Of a stretch of 64,000 nucleotides of DNA, positions 17,555 through 27,078 are shown in pieces (position 1 is the stretch's first letter; every line of letters begins with the position of its first letter). The DNA is taken from assembly GCF_002277955.1 (NCBI RefSeq), contig NZ_CP018477.1:2687206-2751205 (forward strand), read 5' to 3'. The notes beneath the pieces were generated by a model that was not told the DNA's origin, did not search any database, and saw only the letters and a program-made list of their open reading frames with translations. The position numbers were made by a program, and so were the translations under genes. Source of the stretch: Thermogutta terrifontis (GTDB lineage: Bacteria; Planctomycetota; Planctomycetia; Pirellulales; Thermoguttaceae).

Positions 17555-19966
17555 ATGATTTACATGGTCAAAGTTGCTCACTTTGCGTCACTCGTGCAGG
17601 AGCGCTCGGTTTTGATCCGGACTTGTACGGCAGCTCTGGCCGCCCTTTTTCTGCCCGTAGCCACTGCAGAAGAGGTGATTTTAAAAGATGGGCGGATCCT
17701 GACGGGGAAATTGGGTCTTGTGACGGGACTTGTCGATATACCCAAGCTCGTCGATCCAGAGGGTGCTGGACCAATTCCGTTGATCGTTTTTGTCGATGAT
17801 GACCTTCGCCGAACCTTCGTCTCCAAAAGACAAATTCGGGAAATTCGGCCGGGCATTACCGCGGAAATTCAGGAACGATTTCGCCTTCGCCAACCGGTGG
17901 CCGAGCAGGGAGCCACGATCAGCAGTGTAGGATTTCCCGTGCGGGTAACTCCCTTTGACGAGTTTGGTCGGCGGATCTACACAATGCTCACTACGCGGGG
18001 AAAGGTCGATGTCATCCAGGGCATTACGGAAATCACGCCGCAATGGGTACGGATTCAGGGAATCACCCATGTTTGGGATATGCGGCTGGCCACAACGAGT
18101 CTTCCCAAGGATGTGCTTTACCGGATCCTGGTCAAGGCTTCAGGAGATAGTACCAGCGTCGATACCCGAAAACGGATTGCGCGTTTTTTCGTACAGATGG
18201 GCCGCTATGAGGACGCAGTGCAGGAGCTTCAGAACCTGCTGAACGATCCGCAACTCCCTGCAAACGAGAAGCCAGATATTGAGCAATCGCTCCGATCACT
18301 CAAACAGTTATCGGCAAGAAAGATTCTCGAGGAACTCCGGTTGCGTTCCAAAGCTGGCCAACATCGAACGGTTTATACTCTGCTGGAGAAATTTCCCACG
18401 GAGGGCGTGGCTGGTGAAATCCTTCAGGAGGTCCGCGAATTCCGTGAGAATTACGAAAAACAGGCCCAACAAGCCAAGGACCTTCTTTCCAAGCTGGAAG
18501 CTCTGATCCAAGGGATCGACCAAACAGCCGTCCGACAATTGTGTTTAGAGATCTTTCAGGAAATTGCCGCACAGCTCAGTCCCGATACTCTGCCCCGTCT
18601 GGCAGCTTTCTCACAGTTGGTTGATGACAATTCGGTACCGGGCGAAGATCGGGTGGCACTGGCCATCAGTGGTTGGTTGGTGGGTGCCGATCGAGCGACA
18701 CGCAATTTATCGGTCGCTCTTTCGATGTATCGAACCCGGGCGTTAATTGTCGAGTACCTTAATGAGAATGACACAATGAAGAAAGGGGAAATTCTCGAGC
18801 GGTTGCGGAAAGAGGAAGGGAGTTTGCCGGTGTATTCGGTGGGCATCCTCGCCAGCATGGCCCCGCCTCGGCCGCTGCCCGCGGAGGTTCCCGGCAAGTC
18901 CGGCTTTTTTGAGGTCGAGATCAACTGGGATGCCAAGGAACCGCCCGCCCGCTATTTGGTGCAGCTTCCTCCTGAGTATCATCCGCTGCGTCGCTATCCG
19001 GCAATCGTGACTTTGCACGGGCTGCAGACCACTGCCGAGCAGCAGATCGACTGGTGGGCTGGTCCGTTCGACGAAAACGGCTATCGGCATGGACAGGCTG
19101 GACGTCACGGCTACATTGTGATTGCTCCTCAATGGACTCAGGAACGACAGGTAGCATATCAGTACTCGGCCCGAGAGCATGGGCTGATTCTCGCAGTGCT
19201 TCGGGACGCCCTGTCGCGGTTTTCCATCGATACGGACCGCGTTTTTCTCAGCGGGCATTTTGCCGGAGGAGACGCGGCCTGGGACATTGGTCTGGCCCAT
19301 CCCAGTCTCTGGGCAGGGGTCATTGTCATTGCCGGGCGATCGGATAAGTACTGCACGTTTTACTGGGAAAACGCAGCCCAACTACCGTTTTACGTGGTAC
19401 TTGGAGAGCTTGACGGCACTCTCATGGCGGATAATGCCCGGGATCTGGACCGTTGCCTCAACCGGGGCTTCAACACCACCGTGGTGGAGTACCAGGGCCG
19501 GGGACGAGATTCCTTTTCGGACGAAATCCTGCGGATTTTCGAATGGATGTCGTATCACCAGAGAGATCCTGCCCCCCGGGATTTTACGGCTCGAACAATG
19601 CGTTTGTTTGACAACTTCTTCTGGTACGTGGAGCTCCAGGAAATGCCGCCGGCCGTCGTTGAGCCGCCCCTTTCCTGGCCTCCCGCGAACCCCACGCCAC
19701 TTATCGTGCGGGGCCGAATTCCCAGCGAAAACACAGTGATGCTTCAAGTGGGAGCAGCGAAAGCAACGATCGGTTTAAACCCTGAGATCATTGATTTCGA
19801 CAAGCGTTCGACGATTCTTGTGAACACCCGGCGCCTCGATACGCGTGAGTTAGCCCCCGATGTGGAAACCCTCCTCAACGACGTGGCCCGTCGCTGGGAC
19901 AGACAGCATCCTTTTTGGGTGACCATCGAAACGAGCACCGGACGCGTTATCCGGCCTCGCCGTTAG
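17555..19966 (+). CDS. Secreted alpha/beta-hydrolase-fold protein lacking the catalytic Ser
   Basis: 803 residues from ATG 17555, preceded by GGGGAGAAGGG. A signal peptide (CTAALAALFLPVATA) is followed by a small beta domain opening EEVILKDGRILTGKLG, which resembles the opening of the 41569-42249 protein. A helical middle with TPR-like segments (residues 200-330) leads to an alpha/beta-hydrolase domain at about 445-690 (RYLVQLPPEYHPLRRYPAIVTLHG). The nucleophile elbow reads VFLSGHFAGGDAAWD, where esterases of the PHB-depolymerase type have G-x-S-x-G. Phe569 therefore replaces the nucleophile. It is probably non-catalytic or catalyses by an unknown route; a binding or scaffold role is possible. 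Confidence 0.75.
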   Translation: MIYMVKVAHFASLVQERSVLIRTCTAALAALFLPVATAEEVILKDGRILTGKLGLVTGLVDIPKLVDPEGAGPIPLIVFVDDDLRRTFVSKRQIREIRPGITAEIQERFRLRQPVAEQGATISSVGFPVRVTPFDEFGRRIYTMLTTRGKVDVIQGITEITPQWVRIQGITHVWDMRLATTSLPKDVLYRILVKASGDSTSVDTRKRIARFFVQMGRYEDAVQELQNLLNDPQLPANEKPDIEQSLRSLKQLSARKILEELRLRSKAGQHRTVYTLLEKFPTEGVAGEILQEVREFRENYEKQAQQAKDLLSKLEALIQGIDQTAVRQLCLEIFQEIAAQLSPDTLPRLAAFSQLVDDNSVPGEDRVALAISGWLVGADRATRNLSVALSMYRTRALIVEYLNENDTMKKGEILERLRKEEGSLPVYSVGILASMAPPRPLPAEVPGKSGFFEVEINWDAKEPPARYLVQLPPEYHPLRRYPAIVTLHGLQTTAEQQIDWWAGPFDENGYRHGQAGRHGYIVIAPQWTQERQVAYQYSAREHGLILAVLRDALSRFSIDTDRVFLSGHFAGGDAAWDIGLAHPSLWAGVIVIAGRSDKYCTFYWENAAQLPFYVVLGELDGTLMADNARDLDRCLNRGFNTTVVEYQGRGRDSFSDEILRIFEWMSYHQRDPAPRDFTARTMRLFDNFFWYVELQEMPPAVVEPPLSWPPANPTPLIVRGRIPSENTVMLQVGAAKATIGLNPEIIDFDKRSTILVNTRRLDTRELAPDVETLLNDVARRWDRQHPFWVTIETSTGRVIRPRR

Positions 19967-20006
19967 CGAGGTAATCACATTGCCATCGTGCAACTACAGG
20001 CTCTGC

Positions 20007-21398
20007 TCACCCCGAAAAGAATGCTCCCGGGAGCAACCAGGCAAAGAGCAAAGTCACAACAAAAGCAGCCACTCCGGCCAGGGCGGCCGTCACTGTCCAC
20101 AGTTTAAGGGCTTCTGTTTCGCTCCAAACACTCATTCTCGCGACGACCCAGAATCCACTGTCATTCATCCAGCAAAAAACCAAAGAACCAGCCCCTATCG
20201 AAAGCGCCAAGTAGACGGGATGGCAGTGAAGATATTGCACCAGGGCTTCCGGGGTCTTGAATAGCGAGCCCATAATTCCAGCCGTGGTGAGCATGGCCAC
20301 GGTACTTGAGCCCTGGGCCGTTTTCATGATGGCCGCCACGAGAAAACCGGTCACCAACAGCAAAAGTCCGCCGGCCTGTGATTGTGATTCGACAAACCGT
20401 CCCACGTTCTCGCTGATGCCTGTTTGCCGTAACATGGCACCGAAAGCCCCGCCCGCCGACGTGATCAGAATGATCATCCCGGCACTCATTAGAGCCTCTT
20501 CCGTCATTCGGCCCAATTCTGTTAGAGACAGGCGACGGTTCCAGACGGTGGTGACCATCGCCACGATGGCGGCAAGGAAAAGAGCCAAACTGGGATCTCC
20601 GATGATCGAAGCCACAAGGGCCGCGGAGCCCAACTGAGGGTTTTGCTTAGCAAGGACTTTCAAAATGGTGTTCGCTGAGATAAGAACGACCGGCAGGACA
20701 ACCGGGGTGCTGGCCAGCCAGAAAGGGGGCAACTCTTGATCGGGACGAGGTGGGGCTTCCTGTTCACCTGGATACGGGCGGACCGGCAACGGCGAAAGTT
20801 TTTCGAGGACATTGAGGAATGGAAATACAAGCATCGCGGCAGGTACGCCTATAAGAATTCCCATGAGGATCATATGTCCCACGTCCACTCCCAGTAGCCC
20901 CGCTACAGCGAGCGGACCAGGGGTGGGCGGTACGAGCGTGTGTGTCAGGGCGGCGCCAGCTCCAATGGCGAGGACGGACAGCACATATCCCGATCGTATG
21001 ATACGGGAAAAAGATCGGGCCAGGGGGACGAGAAGGTAGAAAACGGTATCAAAAAAAACGGGAATGGAGAGCACAAAGCCACTTGCCATCAGAGCGATGG
21101 GAGCGCGGCGCTCGCCCAAAATGCGAAGGCAAGTGCGGACAATCCGGTCGGCGGAGCCGCTTTCCATCAGGCACTTGCCGATGACAGCGGCCAGGGCAAT
21201 CATCACCCCAATGTTGCCGGCGGTCGTGCCAAAAGCCGCTGTCGCGCGAGAAATCTTTTCTCCCCAATCACCGGGGGCCAGCAGACTCACCGCAAAAGCG
21301 GCTAACATCAAAGACAAAAAAGCATTGAGCCGGACAACCACGATGAGGAGGATGACAAGGCCGATCCCACAAAGCAGAACCAGAACCGGGCTGACCAT
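20007..21398 (-). CDS. GntP-family gluconate:H+ symporter
   Basis: 463 residues from ATG 21398, within a frame open to 21494. Many hydrophobic segments cover the whole length. GntP hallmarks are seen in GNIGVMIALAAVIGKCLMESGSADRI, SIPVFFDTVFYLLVPLAR, THTLVPPTPGPLAVAGLLGVDVG and AAIMKTAQGSSTVAMLTTAGI. The length equals the usual 440-460 of the family. It imports gluconate or a related sugar acid across the inner membrane with protons. It converges with the pseudo-hydrolase gene (40 nt between stops). No gluconate kinase stands beside it; a mannonate dehydratase lies 31 kb away. Confidence 0.92.
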   Translation of the reverse strand: MVSPVLVLLCGIGLVILLIVVVRLNAFLSLMLAAFAVSLLAPGDWGEKISRATAAFGTTAGNIGVMIALAAVIGKCLMESGSADRIVRTCLRILGERRAPIALMASGFVLSIPVFFDTVFYLLVPLARSFSRIIRSGYVLSVLAIGAGAALTHTLVPPTPGPLAVAGLLGVDVGHMILMGILIGVPAAMLVFPFLNVLEKLSPLPVRPYPGEQEAPPRPDQELPPFWLASTPVVLPVVLISANTILKVLAKQNPQLGSAALVASIIGDPSLALFLAAIVAMVTTVWNRRLSLTELGRMTEEALMSAGMIILITSAGGAFGAMLRQTGISENVGRFVESQSQAGGLLLLVTGFLVAAIMKTAQGSSTVAMLTTAGIMGSLFKTPEALVQYLHCHPVYLALSIGAGSLVFCWMNDSGFWVVARMSVWSETEALKLWTVTAALAGVAAFVVTLLFAWLLPGAFFSG

Positions 21399-21511
21399 CG
21401 TGTGCTGAAACCTGTGAATGCTAATCTCAGAAACGTTAAGCGCTGCCGACAGCAGCGCCCCAATTGCCCGCCGGCCGCAAGGTAATGTCCGCAACCATTT
21501 TGGATGGCTTT

Positions 21512-23404
21512 TTATTTTTTGGGGAGAGTGAACCCCTTAATAAACCAGCCGTCATTTTCCGTCACCGCGAAGACTCCCGCCGGCCCCAGGTGGCGTCGTA
21601 CCACCTCGTAGTCCGGAAGTTTGCTTCCATCGATCCGTTGCTTGCGGACAGCGCCTTTCTCTGGGGGCGCAAAGATCGTATTGAGGATTCGTCCCAGCAT
21701 CGTCTCGCTTTCCGGCATTTTTCCCTGACGAATAAGTTCATAAGTGGGACGATATTCCTCGTCAGTCAGCGAGAATCCGCGCCAACAGGCCTTTTTGCCA
21801 CCCAGTTTCTCGATGGTTTCCATCACCTCGAGAAAATCTGGATTCCTAACAATCGTCTCGCGCTCGCTTTGCAGGCCCAAAATCTCGGTCAGGTAGTCGA
21901 AGTGTGACGCAATGAGAAGATATCCTTGGTGAACCGTGACTGATGTGTTGGGGAAAAGTGGCTCGGTCTCCTCGCTGTCACTTGGTTCGGGCTGCGCCAA
22001 TCCGGGCACGCCGCCCAATTCAATCCGTGGCACCGCCCGTGTTTCTGGCGGCTTCCGTTCCCATATGACCTTTCCCTTGTGCTCGCGTTCGCGGAAGTGC
22101 TTATCATTGGCAAAGACCTTCGCGATGCCCTTTTCAGTGGCCTGCTCATCTTTCACTTCAATGGCAATGAGGATGCGCTCGCTCGTCGTGGTGATGGGCA
22201 ATCGATACGCCGTAAATATTGCCACTTTTTCACCGAAATGGGCGAACAATTCGTTCCGCAGATCTATCTGCGGCCCCTGCGGGTCATCTTTCAGGCCGGC
22301 AAGAACCTCATCCCAGACGCCTTCTTCCCCCTCGCCGATGACCTGGTCGAACACCGGCCCGATGTTGTCGAACCCGGTCAACAGATTGCAATACCCCATC
22401 CCTATTGTGGCCAGATCCCGGGGAATGAACTTGGGAACTTGAAATGCTTCGCCATTGGGAAAATCAAACATCTTGGCCGACTTTTCACGCGGAGGCGGAG
22501 CGTAAACAAAGGTGCGATGAATGAGTTCGAAGCCTTCTGTGGAAAAGCTTAAAAAGCCTCCGATTCCCTGAAATACGGAAAACCCAGCCGCCTTGAGACG
22601 CTCCAGTTGCAGCCGGCGCTGTTTCCGTCGCTCAGGGGGGATGGTCGTGCGGATGGCCTCCGCATAGCCGAATGGGTCGACAAACCACCGGATTTGGGGT
22701 TCCTCTCCATCAGGCAGGTCCCTCCGACACCGATCCATGATCGCGCTAAACCCTTTCACTTCCGTTAGCGAGTTGCCTTTTTGTTTCTGAAGAGTCAGGA
22801 TCGACTCGATAGCCGCCTGATTGCTTGCGGTGATCAGAAGATCATTCTGTAGGCAGCAAAACACCTTCCCGCCGGTCGTTCCATCAGGCCGTTTGGGCAT
22901 GGTGATGGCCAGAACCTCTTCACCGCGAATAGTTATCTTTTCTGTACTTCCCCCACGCTTTTTGACGTCGTCCACTATTCTGTTAATAAGATCCTGTGCC
23001 TTTTGGCGCTCTCCTGTGATGGTGATGACGGCAGCCAAACCGGCCTCCTCTTCACCCTCTTTATGAATAACGCCCACCGCTACCTCTCCCGTCGCAATCT
23101 GAGCGACGTCTTCCGCCGTGATACCCAGTTGCTCGCGGCTTCCCGAAAGACGCTCCTGAATCTGCTGTCGCAGATCTTCCACAAATGGCTGAAGAGCGGG
23201 GTCTTTCAGTAATTGACCGATTTGCGTCTTCTCGAAATGTTCACGCAATTCCTGGACGTTTCTCACTGCCAAAAATCCCCGAGTTGTCGAGGGGAACAAA
23301 GATTCTAACGGGGTGCTTGCCCAACCCGTCGCAGCCAACTCCAAGACAACCAAGGCTGCCAAACCGACCATCCGTGATAATGAGTTTGCGTACATTGTTT
23401 TCAT
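21512..23404 (-). CDS. DUF3352-like secreted protein
   Basis: 630 residues from ATG 23404 (frame open to TTG 23437). A signal peptide (LAALVVLELAATGWA) is followed by TPLESLFPSTTRGFLAVRNVQELREHFEKTQIGQLLKDPALQPFVEDL. This is the characteristic start of large planctomycete secreted proteins that resemble DUF3352. The remainder alternates beta segments and amphipathic helices, with no catalytic motif. It lies 113 nt upstream of the gntP-like gene on the same strand, so the two could be co-transcribed. Function unknown. Confidence 0.7.
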   Translation of the reverse strand: MKTMYANSLSRMVGLAALVVLELAATGWASTPLESLFPSTTRGFLAVRNVQELREHFEKTQIGQLLKDPALQPFVEDLRQQIQERLSGSREQLGITAEDVAQIATGEVAVGVIHKEGEEEAGLAAVITITGERQKAQDLINRIVDDVKKRGGSTEKITIRGEEVLAITMPKRPDGTTGGKVFCCLQNDLLITASNQAAIESILTLQKQKGNSLTEVKGFSAIMDRCRRDLPDGEEPQIRWFVDPFGYAEAIRTTIPPERRKQRRLQLERLKAAGFSVFQGIGGFLSFSTEGFELIHRTFVYAPPPREKSAKMFDFPNGEAFQVPKFIPRDLATIGMGYCNLLTGFDNIGPVFDQVIGEGEEGVWDEVLAGLKDDPQGPQIDLRNELFAHFGEKVAIFTAYRLPITTTSERILIAIEVKDEQATEKGIAKVFANDKHFREREHKGKVIWERKPPETRAVPRIELGGVPGLAQPEPSDSEETEPLFPNTSVTVHQGYLLIASHFDYLTEILGLQSERETIVRNPDFLEVMETIEKLGGKKACWRGFSLTDEEYRPTYELIRQGKMPESETMLGRILNTIFAPPEKGAVRKQRIDGSKLPDYEVVRRHLGPAGVFAVTENDGWFIKGFTLPKK

Positions 23405-23723
23405 CCGGGTTTCCCGAAAGTGTGCCTGGCTGTTCAAATCACCGCAGATCTGCCAGATCTCCTCTACTCACCATTTTTCAGTTGAGTCTTCCCATCTTCA
23501 CGACGCGATTCTACACCTGTGGTCCTTTTCTCTCATATCGGTCAAACAACTGCTGAAACCCCACTTAGGTGGTTATCCAAAGGGCTTCCCGCGGTCATTG
23601 GTTAAGCTCAGCGCTGTGAAGGTTCACGGATCGCCTTCGCCAGCCCCCATTGACATGCGCAAAAAATGGGCATTCTTCCCTCACGCGATCGGCCAGCCAC
23701 GTTCAAGGTATTTCCCATCAAAG

Positions 23724-24593
23724 CTACTGATTGCTCTGGGACTGAGCCTCTTCCCGATTCTCGGATTGTGCCGTCTTTTCCTCGGGTTTTTCGGAAGTGC
23801 TGCTGACCGAAACGCCCCACATTGCGGCGATCAACGCGAGTGTTTTCGGGTCATACTTTTCCAGGTCGTCCCGCGTGAAGGGATAAAAGTCATTTTTGCC
23901 GAAAAATGCCTCAGAATTCTCGGCAAAGAATTCCATGACATTTTTCAGGGCATAAGCCTCTTGCTCTCGCCCGTTGACGTGCTTCACCTTTTGATAAAGG
24001 GCTTCCTTCCTTACCTCCTCAAATCGCTGACGAAGCCGCCGGTTGCCAAAGCCCCCCGGCAAAAACTGATCGTGGTAAGCATGGGCCAGTTCGTGGAGAA
24101 CCATCCATGGCTGCGTTCTGGACCAGTTCACGAAATTGCGACCGTTGGCAATTTCCACACACTTGGCCTTATCCGGATTCATGTCGTGATTACGGAGCCA
24201 CCCCGGATCTGGGTGGTAGGCCATACACGGGTGATGCCCCTCCTGTTTCTCGATCCAGATGGGGACCTGCATAATCTTTTTGAGAGCCTCCGGTGGTACG
24301 GCTTCTGTGATCTGTTTGAGCTGCCTTTCCAGCTCGGCGAACACTCGGTTGCTCAGCTCTTGATCCTCCAGCAGATCCGGGGCGACGTACAACTTCCATC
24401 CCAGAAGATGCTGCACCTGATATTCAGAATTGGGGCGATACTTCGGGGGAGGTGCAGATTCCAAAACCGCCCCTTCCGGTCGGTTGGTTTCCGAAGCGGC
24501 TTCAAATCCGAAAATACTGGCCGGGGATAACAGCAAGAAACTTCCCAGCACCAACGCGGTGGTTAGCTGCTGCCGCGCCAAGCGTTTTCTCAT
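23724..24593 (-). CDS. Secreted zinc metallopeptidase (HELAH), anthrax-LF-like fold
   Basis: 289 residues. The signal peptide is TTALVLGSFLLLSPASIFGF. The zinc motif HELAH is at residues 167-171 inside VLHELAHAYHDQFLPGG. A downstream EFFAENSEAFFG segment would supply the third (Glu) ligand, as in anthrax-toxin-lethal-factor-like peptidases. The tail is a disordered, Glu/Gln/Ser-rich stretch. ATG 24593 overlaps the TGA of the upstream oxidoreductase in an ATGA, indicating translational coupling. TTG 24602 is an alternative. The substrate is unknown. Confidence 0.8.
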   Translation of the reverse strand: MRKRLARQQLTTALVLGSFLLLSPASIFGFEAASETNRPEGAVLESAPPPKYRPNSEYQVQHLLGWKLYVAPDLLEDQELSNRVFAELERQLKQITEAVPPEALKKIMQVPIWIEKQEGHHPCMAYHPDPGWLRNHDMNPDKAKCVEIANGRNFVNWSRTQPWMVLHELAHAYHDQFLPGGFGNRRLRQRFEEVRKEALYQKVKHVNGREQEAYALKNVMEFFAENSEAFFGKNDFYPFTRDDLEKYDPKTLALIAAMWGVSVSSTSEKPEEKTAQSENREEAQSQSNQ

Positions 24594-25879
24594 AGGCTCC
24601 AACCTTCGCGATAGGGTTTCTTGATCCAGATGTCAGCTTCCGGACAGTTGATAGCTTTCAGGTTGACGGGATCCCAATTGATCTTTTGGCCCACGCGAAA
24701 AGCCACCATTCCCAGGAGAGCAGCTTCGGTCAAGGGGCCTGAGTATCCAAAATGGCACGTCGTTGTTCCGCCTGTTTTGCAGGCTTCGACCCATTCGCGG
24801 TGGTGGCCGATCGAGGGAGGAATCGTCTCCGGGGGTGGCTGAAAACCGGCGAATTTTTCCTCAGGCCAAAGTAGGCGCCGCCCATAGTCGGCAAGGATCA
24901 TCCCTTTTTCTCCCACGAACAGCACGCCGGATGCCCAGTCGGGCAGCTTGACTTCAGCCTGAATGGGTGGCCGCTTGCCCCCGTCGTACCAAGTTAAGCG
25001 TACCGGAGGGAGCTCGCCCCGAGCCGGAAATTCATAACGGACGATCAGCCAGGGAGGTGTGCTGTCAGGGTGAGGCGGGGGACCTTCAGCCTCCACGGAA
25101 GTTGGATACTTGAGGCCCAGGGCCCAAAAAGCGAGGTCTGAATAGTGGCAGAAGAAATCTCCCAGGGCTCCGCTCCCAAAATCTTTCCAACCTCTCCATC
25201 GGAAAGGTACGTACGCTGGGTGATACGGCCGGTAGGGCGCGGGACCGAGCCACAGGTCCCAATCGAGATAGGGCGGAACCGGCGGGGTATCTTTCGGCGT
25301 ATCTCCCCCGCTGTAACTCGCGGCACACCAAACATGAACTTCCTGAATGGGGCCAATGACTCCCGCCTGCACCCATTCCACAACGCGGCGGTAGTTGTCA
25401 CCTGCATGAATCTGTGTCCCGATTTGCGTGACAACTTTTTTCTCAGCCGCTAGTTCAGCCAGATACCGGGCTTCATACACACAATGGGTAAGCGGCTTTT
25501 CGCAGTAGCAGTGTTTGCCAAGCTTCATCGCCGCTGCCGCTGCCGGGGCATGTGTGTGATCGGGAGTGCTCACGACCACGGCATCGATCGAGTTCCCCAT
25601 TTCATCGAGCATCCGACGGAAGTCCCGGTACAGCTTGGCCCGAGGAAATAGTTTCGCCGCCTCGGCCAAATTGTTTGCGTCAACATCGCACAGCGCGACA
25701 ATGTTTTCGTCCTTCACACCGTCGAGATTGGCTCGGCCTCTTCCTCCGACGCCAATCGCAGCAATGTTGAGCTTCGATTGAGCGGTTTCGCCCCGAGAAG
25801 GGACAATTTGCGCACAATATGCTAGCGAGGCGAGCGCGGCACTGCGTTTGAGAAACTGGCGACGATGTAGCCTGGCCAT
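24590..25879 (-). CDS. Tat-exported Gfo/Idh/MocA-family oxidoreductase
   Basis: 429 residues from ATG 25879, preceded by GGAG 7 nt upstream; the frame is open to 25960. The Tat signal is MARLHRRQFLKRSAALASLAYCA. The NAD(P)-binding Rossmann fold follows (NIAAIGVGGRGRAN, NIVALCDVDANN). The canonical EKP motif is present (GKHCYCEKPLTH) and so is the 'STPDHTHAP' loop. A family C-terminal half (PYLDWDLWLGPAPYRPYHPAYVPFRWRGWKDFG) shows it belongs to the planctomycete exported subgroup. It probably oxidises or reduces a sugar outside the cytoplasm, or carries its cofactor out folded. It is coupled by ATGA to the metallopeptidase gene. Confidence 0.92.
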   Translation of the reverse strand: MARLHRRQFLKRSAALASLAYCAQIVPSRGETAQSKLNIAAIGVGGRGRANLDGVKDENIVALCDVDANNLAEAAKLFPRAKLYRDFRRMLDEMGNSIDAVVVSTPDHTHAPAAAAAMKLGKHCYCEKPLTHCVYEARYLAELAAEKKVVTQIGTQIHAGDNYRRVVEWVQAGVIGPIQEVHVWCAASYSGGDTPKDTPPVPPYLDWDLWLGPAPYRPYHPAYVPFRWRGWKDFGSGALGDFFCHYSDLAFWALGLKYPTSVEAEGPPPHPDSTPPWLIVRYEFPARGELPPVRLTWYDGGKRPPIQAEVKLPDWASGVLFVGEKGMILADYGRRLLWPEEKFAGFQPPPETIPPSIGHHREWVEACKTGGTTTCHFGYSGPLTEAALLGMVAFRVGQKINWDPVNLKAINCPEADIWIKKPYREGWSL

Positions 25880-26209
25880 GATGGTGCTCCTACGCGTTGG
25901 AAATTCACAGATGGTCCGCCGGTTAAGCGACACCTCCGTTACTGGGAAAAATGGTGTCACACCCGGCCACTACCATAACATGTGAAAACTGCCCGCTCAA
26001 GAGCCTGGTAAAAATCTCCACCCCGTCATCAGTTCAAAATCATTTCACAATCAGATCCCCGCCAAAGAACGGCAGAAAACGTTTCTCGACAGTGTGGGAC
26101 ACAGCGAACACCAGTTCTCCCCGGGCGACGGAGAGGCAGGCCCATCGACGCCCATTCCTTGCGGTACGCAAAATTGTCGCCGGAGAGGACGCATGGCTGG
26201 AGAAAACAA
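25880..26209. other. Intergenic stretch, no gene seen
   Basis: About 330 bases between greA and the oxidoreductase gene, both on the minus strand. Nothing was recognised except the region that must hold the oxidoreductase promoter. Confidence 0.4.
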
Positions 26210-26689
26210 TTATTCCTCGTAACTGATCTCAAGGACTTCCAACCGTCGGATTCCGGCAGGAACTCGGATTTCCGCCATTTCGCCAGGTTTTTTACCGATC
26301 AGACCTCGACCCAAGGGACTATTGGCCGGGATGCGTCCCTGCTCAAAGTCCTCCTCGCCCATGCCCACGAGGGTGTATTTGATGACCTCTCCGGTGGTCA
26401 GATCTCGAACCGTCACAGTGCACCCCATCGCCACCCGATCGCGCGGCATCCGGCTAAGGTCCACAATTTCGCACCGCGCAATCTTGTCCCGCAGGTAATT
26501 GATTTTTGCCATGATCAGTCCCTGCGTTTCGCGGGCGCCATGATATTCCGCATTCTCTCGCAAATCGCCCTCTTCCCGAGCGGCGGCCACCCGCTTGGTC
26601 ACTTCCACCAACTGATCTTCCAGTTCAGCAAGCTCTCGCTGGAGTTTTTCGTAGCCTTCTCGGGTAACGGGAATCCTTTCGTCGTGCAT
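26210..26689 (-). CDS. greA: Transcription elongation factor GreA
   Basis: 159 residues, the usual GreA length. The N-terminal coiled coil begins IPVTREGYEKLQRELAELEDQLVEVTKRVAAAREEGDLRENAEYHGARE. It carries the acidic tip D/E pair needed to stimulate transcript cleavage by RNA polymerase. The C-terminal FKBP-like domain includes VTVRDLTTGEVIKYTLVG and NSPLGRGLIGKKPGEMAEIRVP. Ribosome site GGAGG lies 5 nt before ATG 26689. It rescues backtracked polymerase in the cytoplasm. Confidence 0.97.
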   Translation of the reverse strand: MHDERIPVTREGYEKLQRELAELEDQLVEVTKRVAAAREEGDLRENAEYHGARETQGLIMAKINYLRDKIARCEIVDLSRMPRDRVAMGCTVTVRDLTTGEVIKYTLVGMGEEDFEQGRIPANSPLGRGLIGKKPGEMAEIRVPAGIRRLEVLEISYEE

Positions 26690-26899
26690 CTCGTCCTCCG
26701 CCGTGTTGGGTGATGCTCAAAGTTTTTCCGGTCAAAAGATCTTTTACACCATATTACGAGGCCTGTCTTACTCATTTTACCCACGAGCGGACTCGGCAGT
26801 TACCCCGTTCTTTCCCGAGTTATCCCCGCTTTCCTCGACGCCAGTAAGAAGTCTGGGCATGGCCGAAACCTCCCGCGGGAGTCAAATTGATGCTCGGAG

Positions 26900-26918
26900 G
26901 GACCTGCCTGTCAGGTCC
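26900..26918 (-). repeat. Isolated type A hairpin, reverse orientation
   Basis: Read on the minus strand this is GGACCTG-ACAGG-CAGGTCC followed by CTCC, the same unit seen repeatedly at 12.0-12.9 kb (loop ACAAG there, ACAGG here). Its flank GTGGACCTG also matches 12013-12021. Confidence 0.75.
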
Positions 26919-26988
26919 ACACTCCGACGGCGGGTCGTCCAATTCGCGGACTGATCTTTGTCTGCTAACTTCACTTCCGGTTTGGCCG

Positions 26989-27014
26989 TAGGGGCAATTC
27001 ATGAATTACCCCCA
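26989..27014. repeat. Dispersed palindrome, near-perfect copy
   Basis: Left arm TAGGGGCAATTCA, right arm TGAATTACCCCCA. Two bases differ from the perfect copy at 17068-17093. Confidence 0.8.
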
Positions 27015-27078
27015 CTCCATGTCGGAGCTTTGGCTTCTCAGGGGCCCATATAGAAAGTGGGGATGGGGCAGCGTTTTT

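Larger units (their letters stand above)
26690..27078. other. Intergenic stretch with two repeat elements
   Basis: About 390 bases between greA and the antiporter gene. It holds a solitary type A hairpin (26900-26918, reverse orientation) and a dispersed palindrome (26989-27014). No gene was recognised. Confidence 0.5.

Noticed and set aside
23313-24530. 405-residue plus-strand open frame
   Set aside because: It overlaps the DUF3352-like and metallopeptidase genes on the other strand and has no recognisable product.
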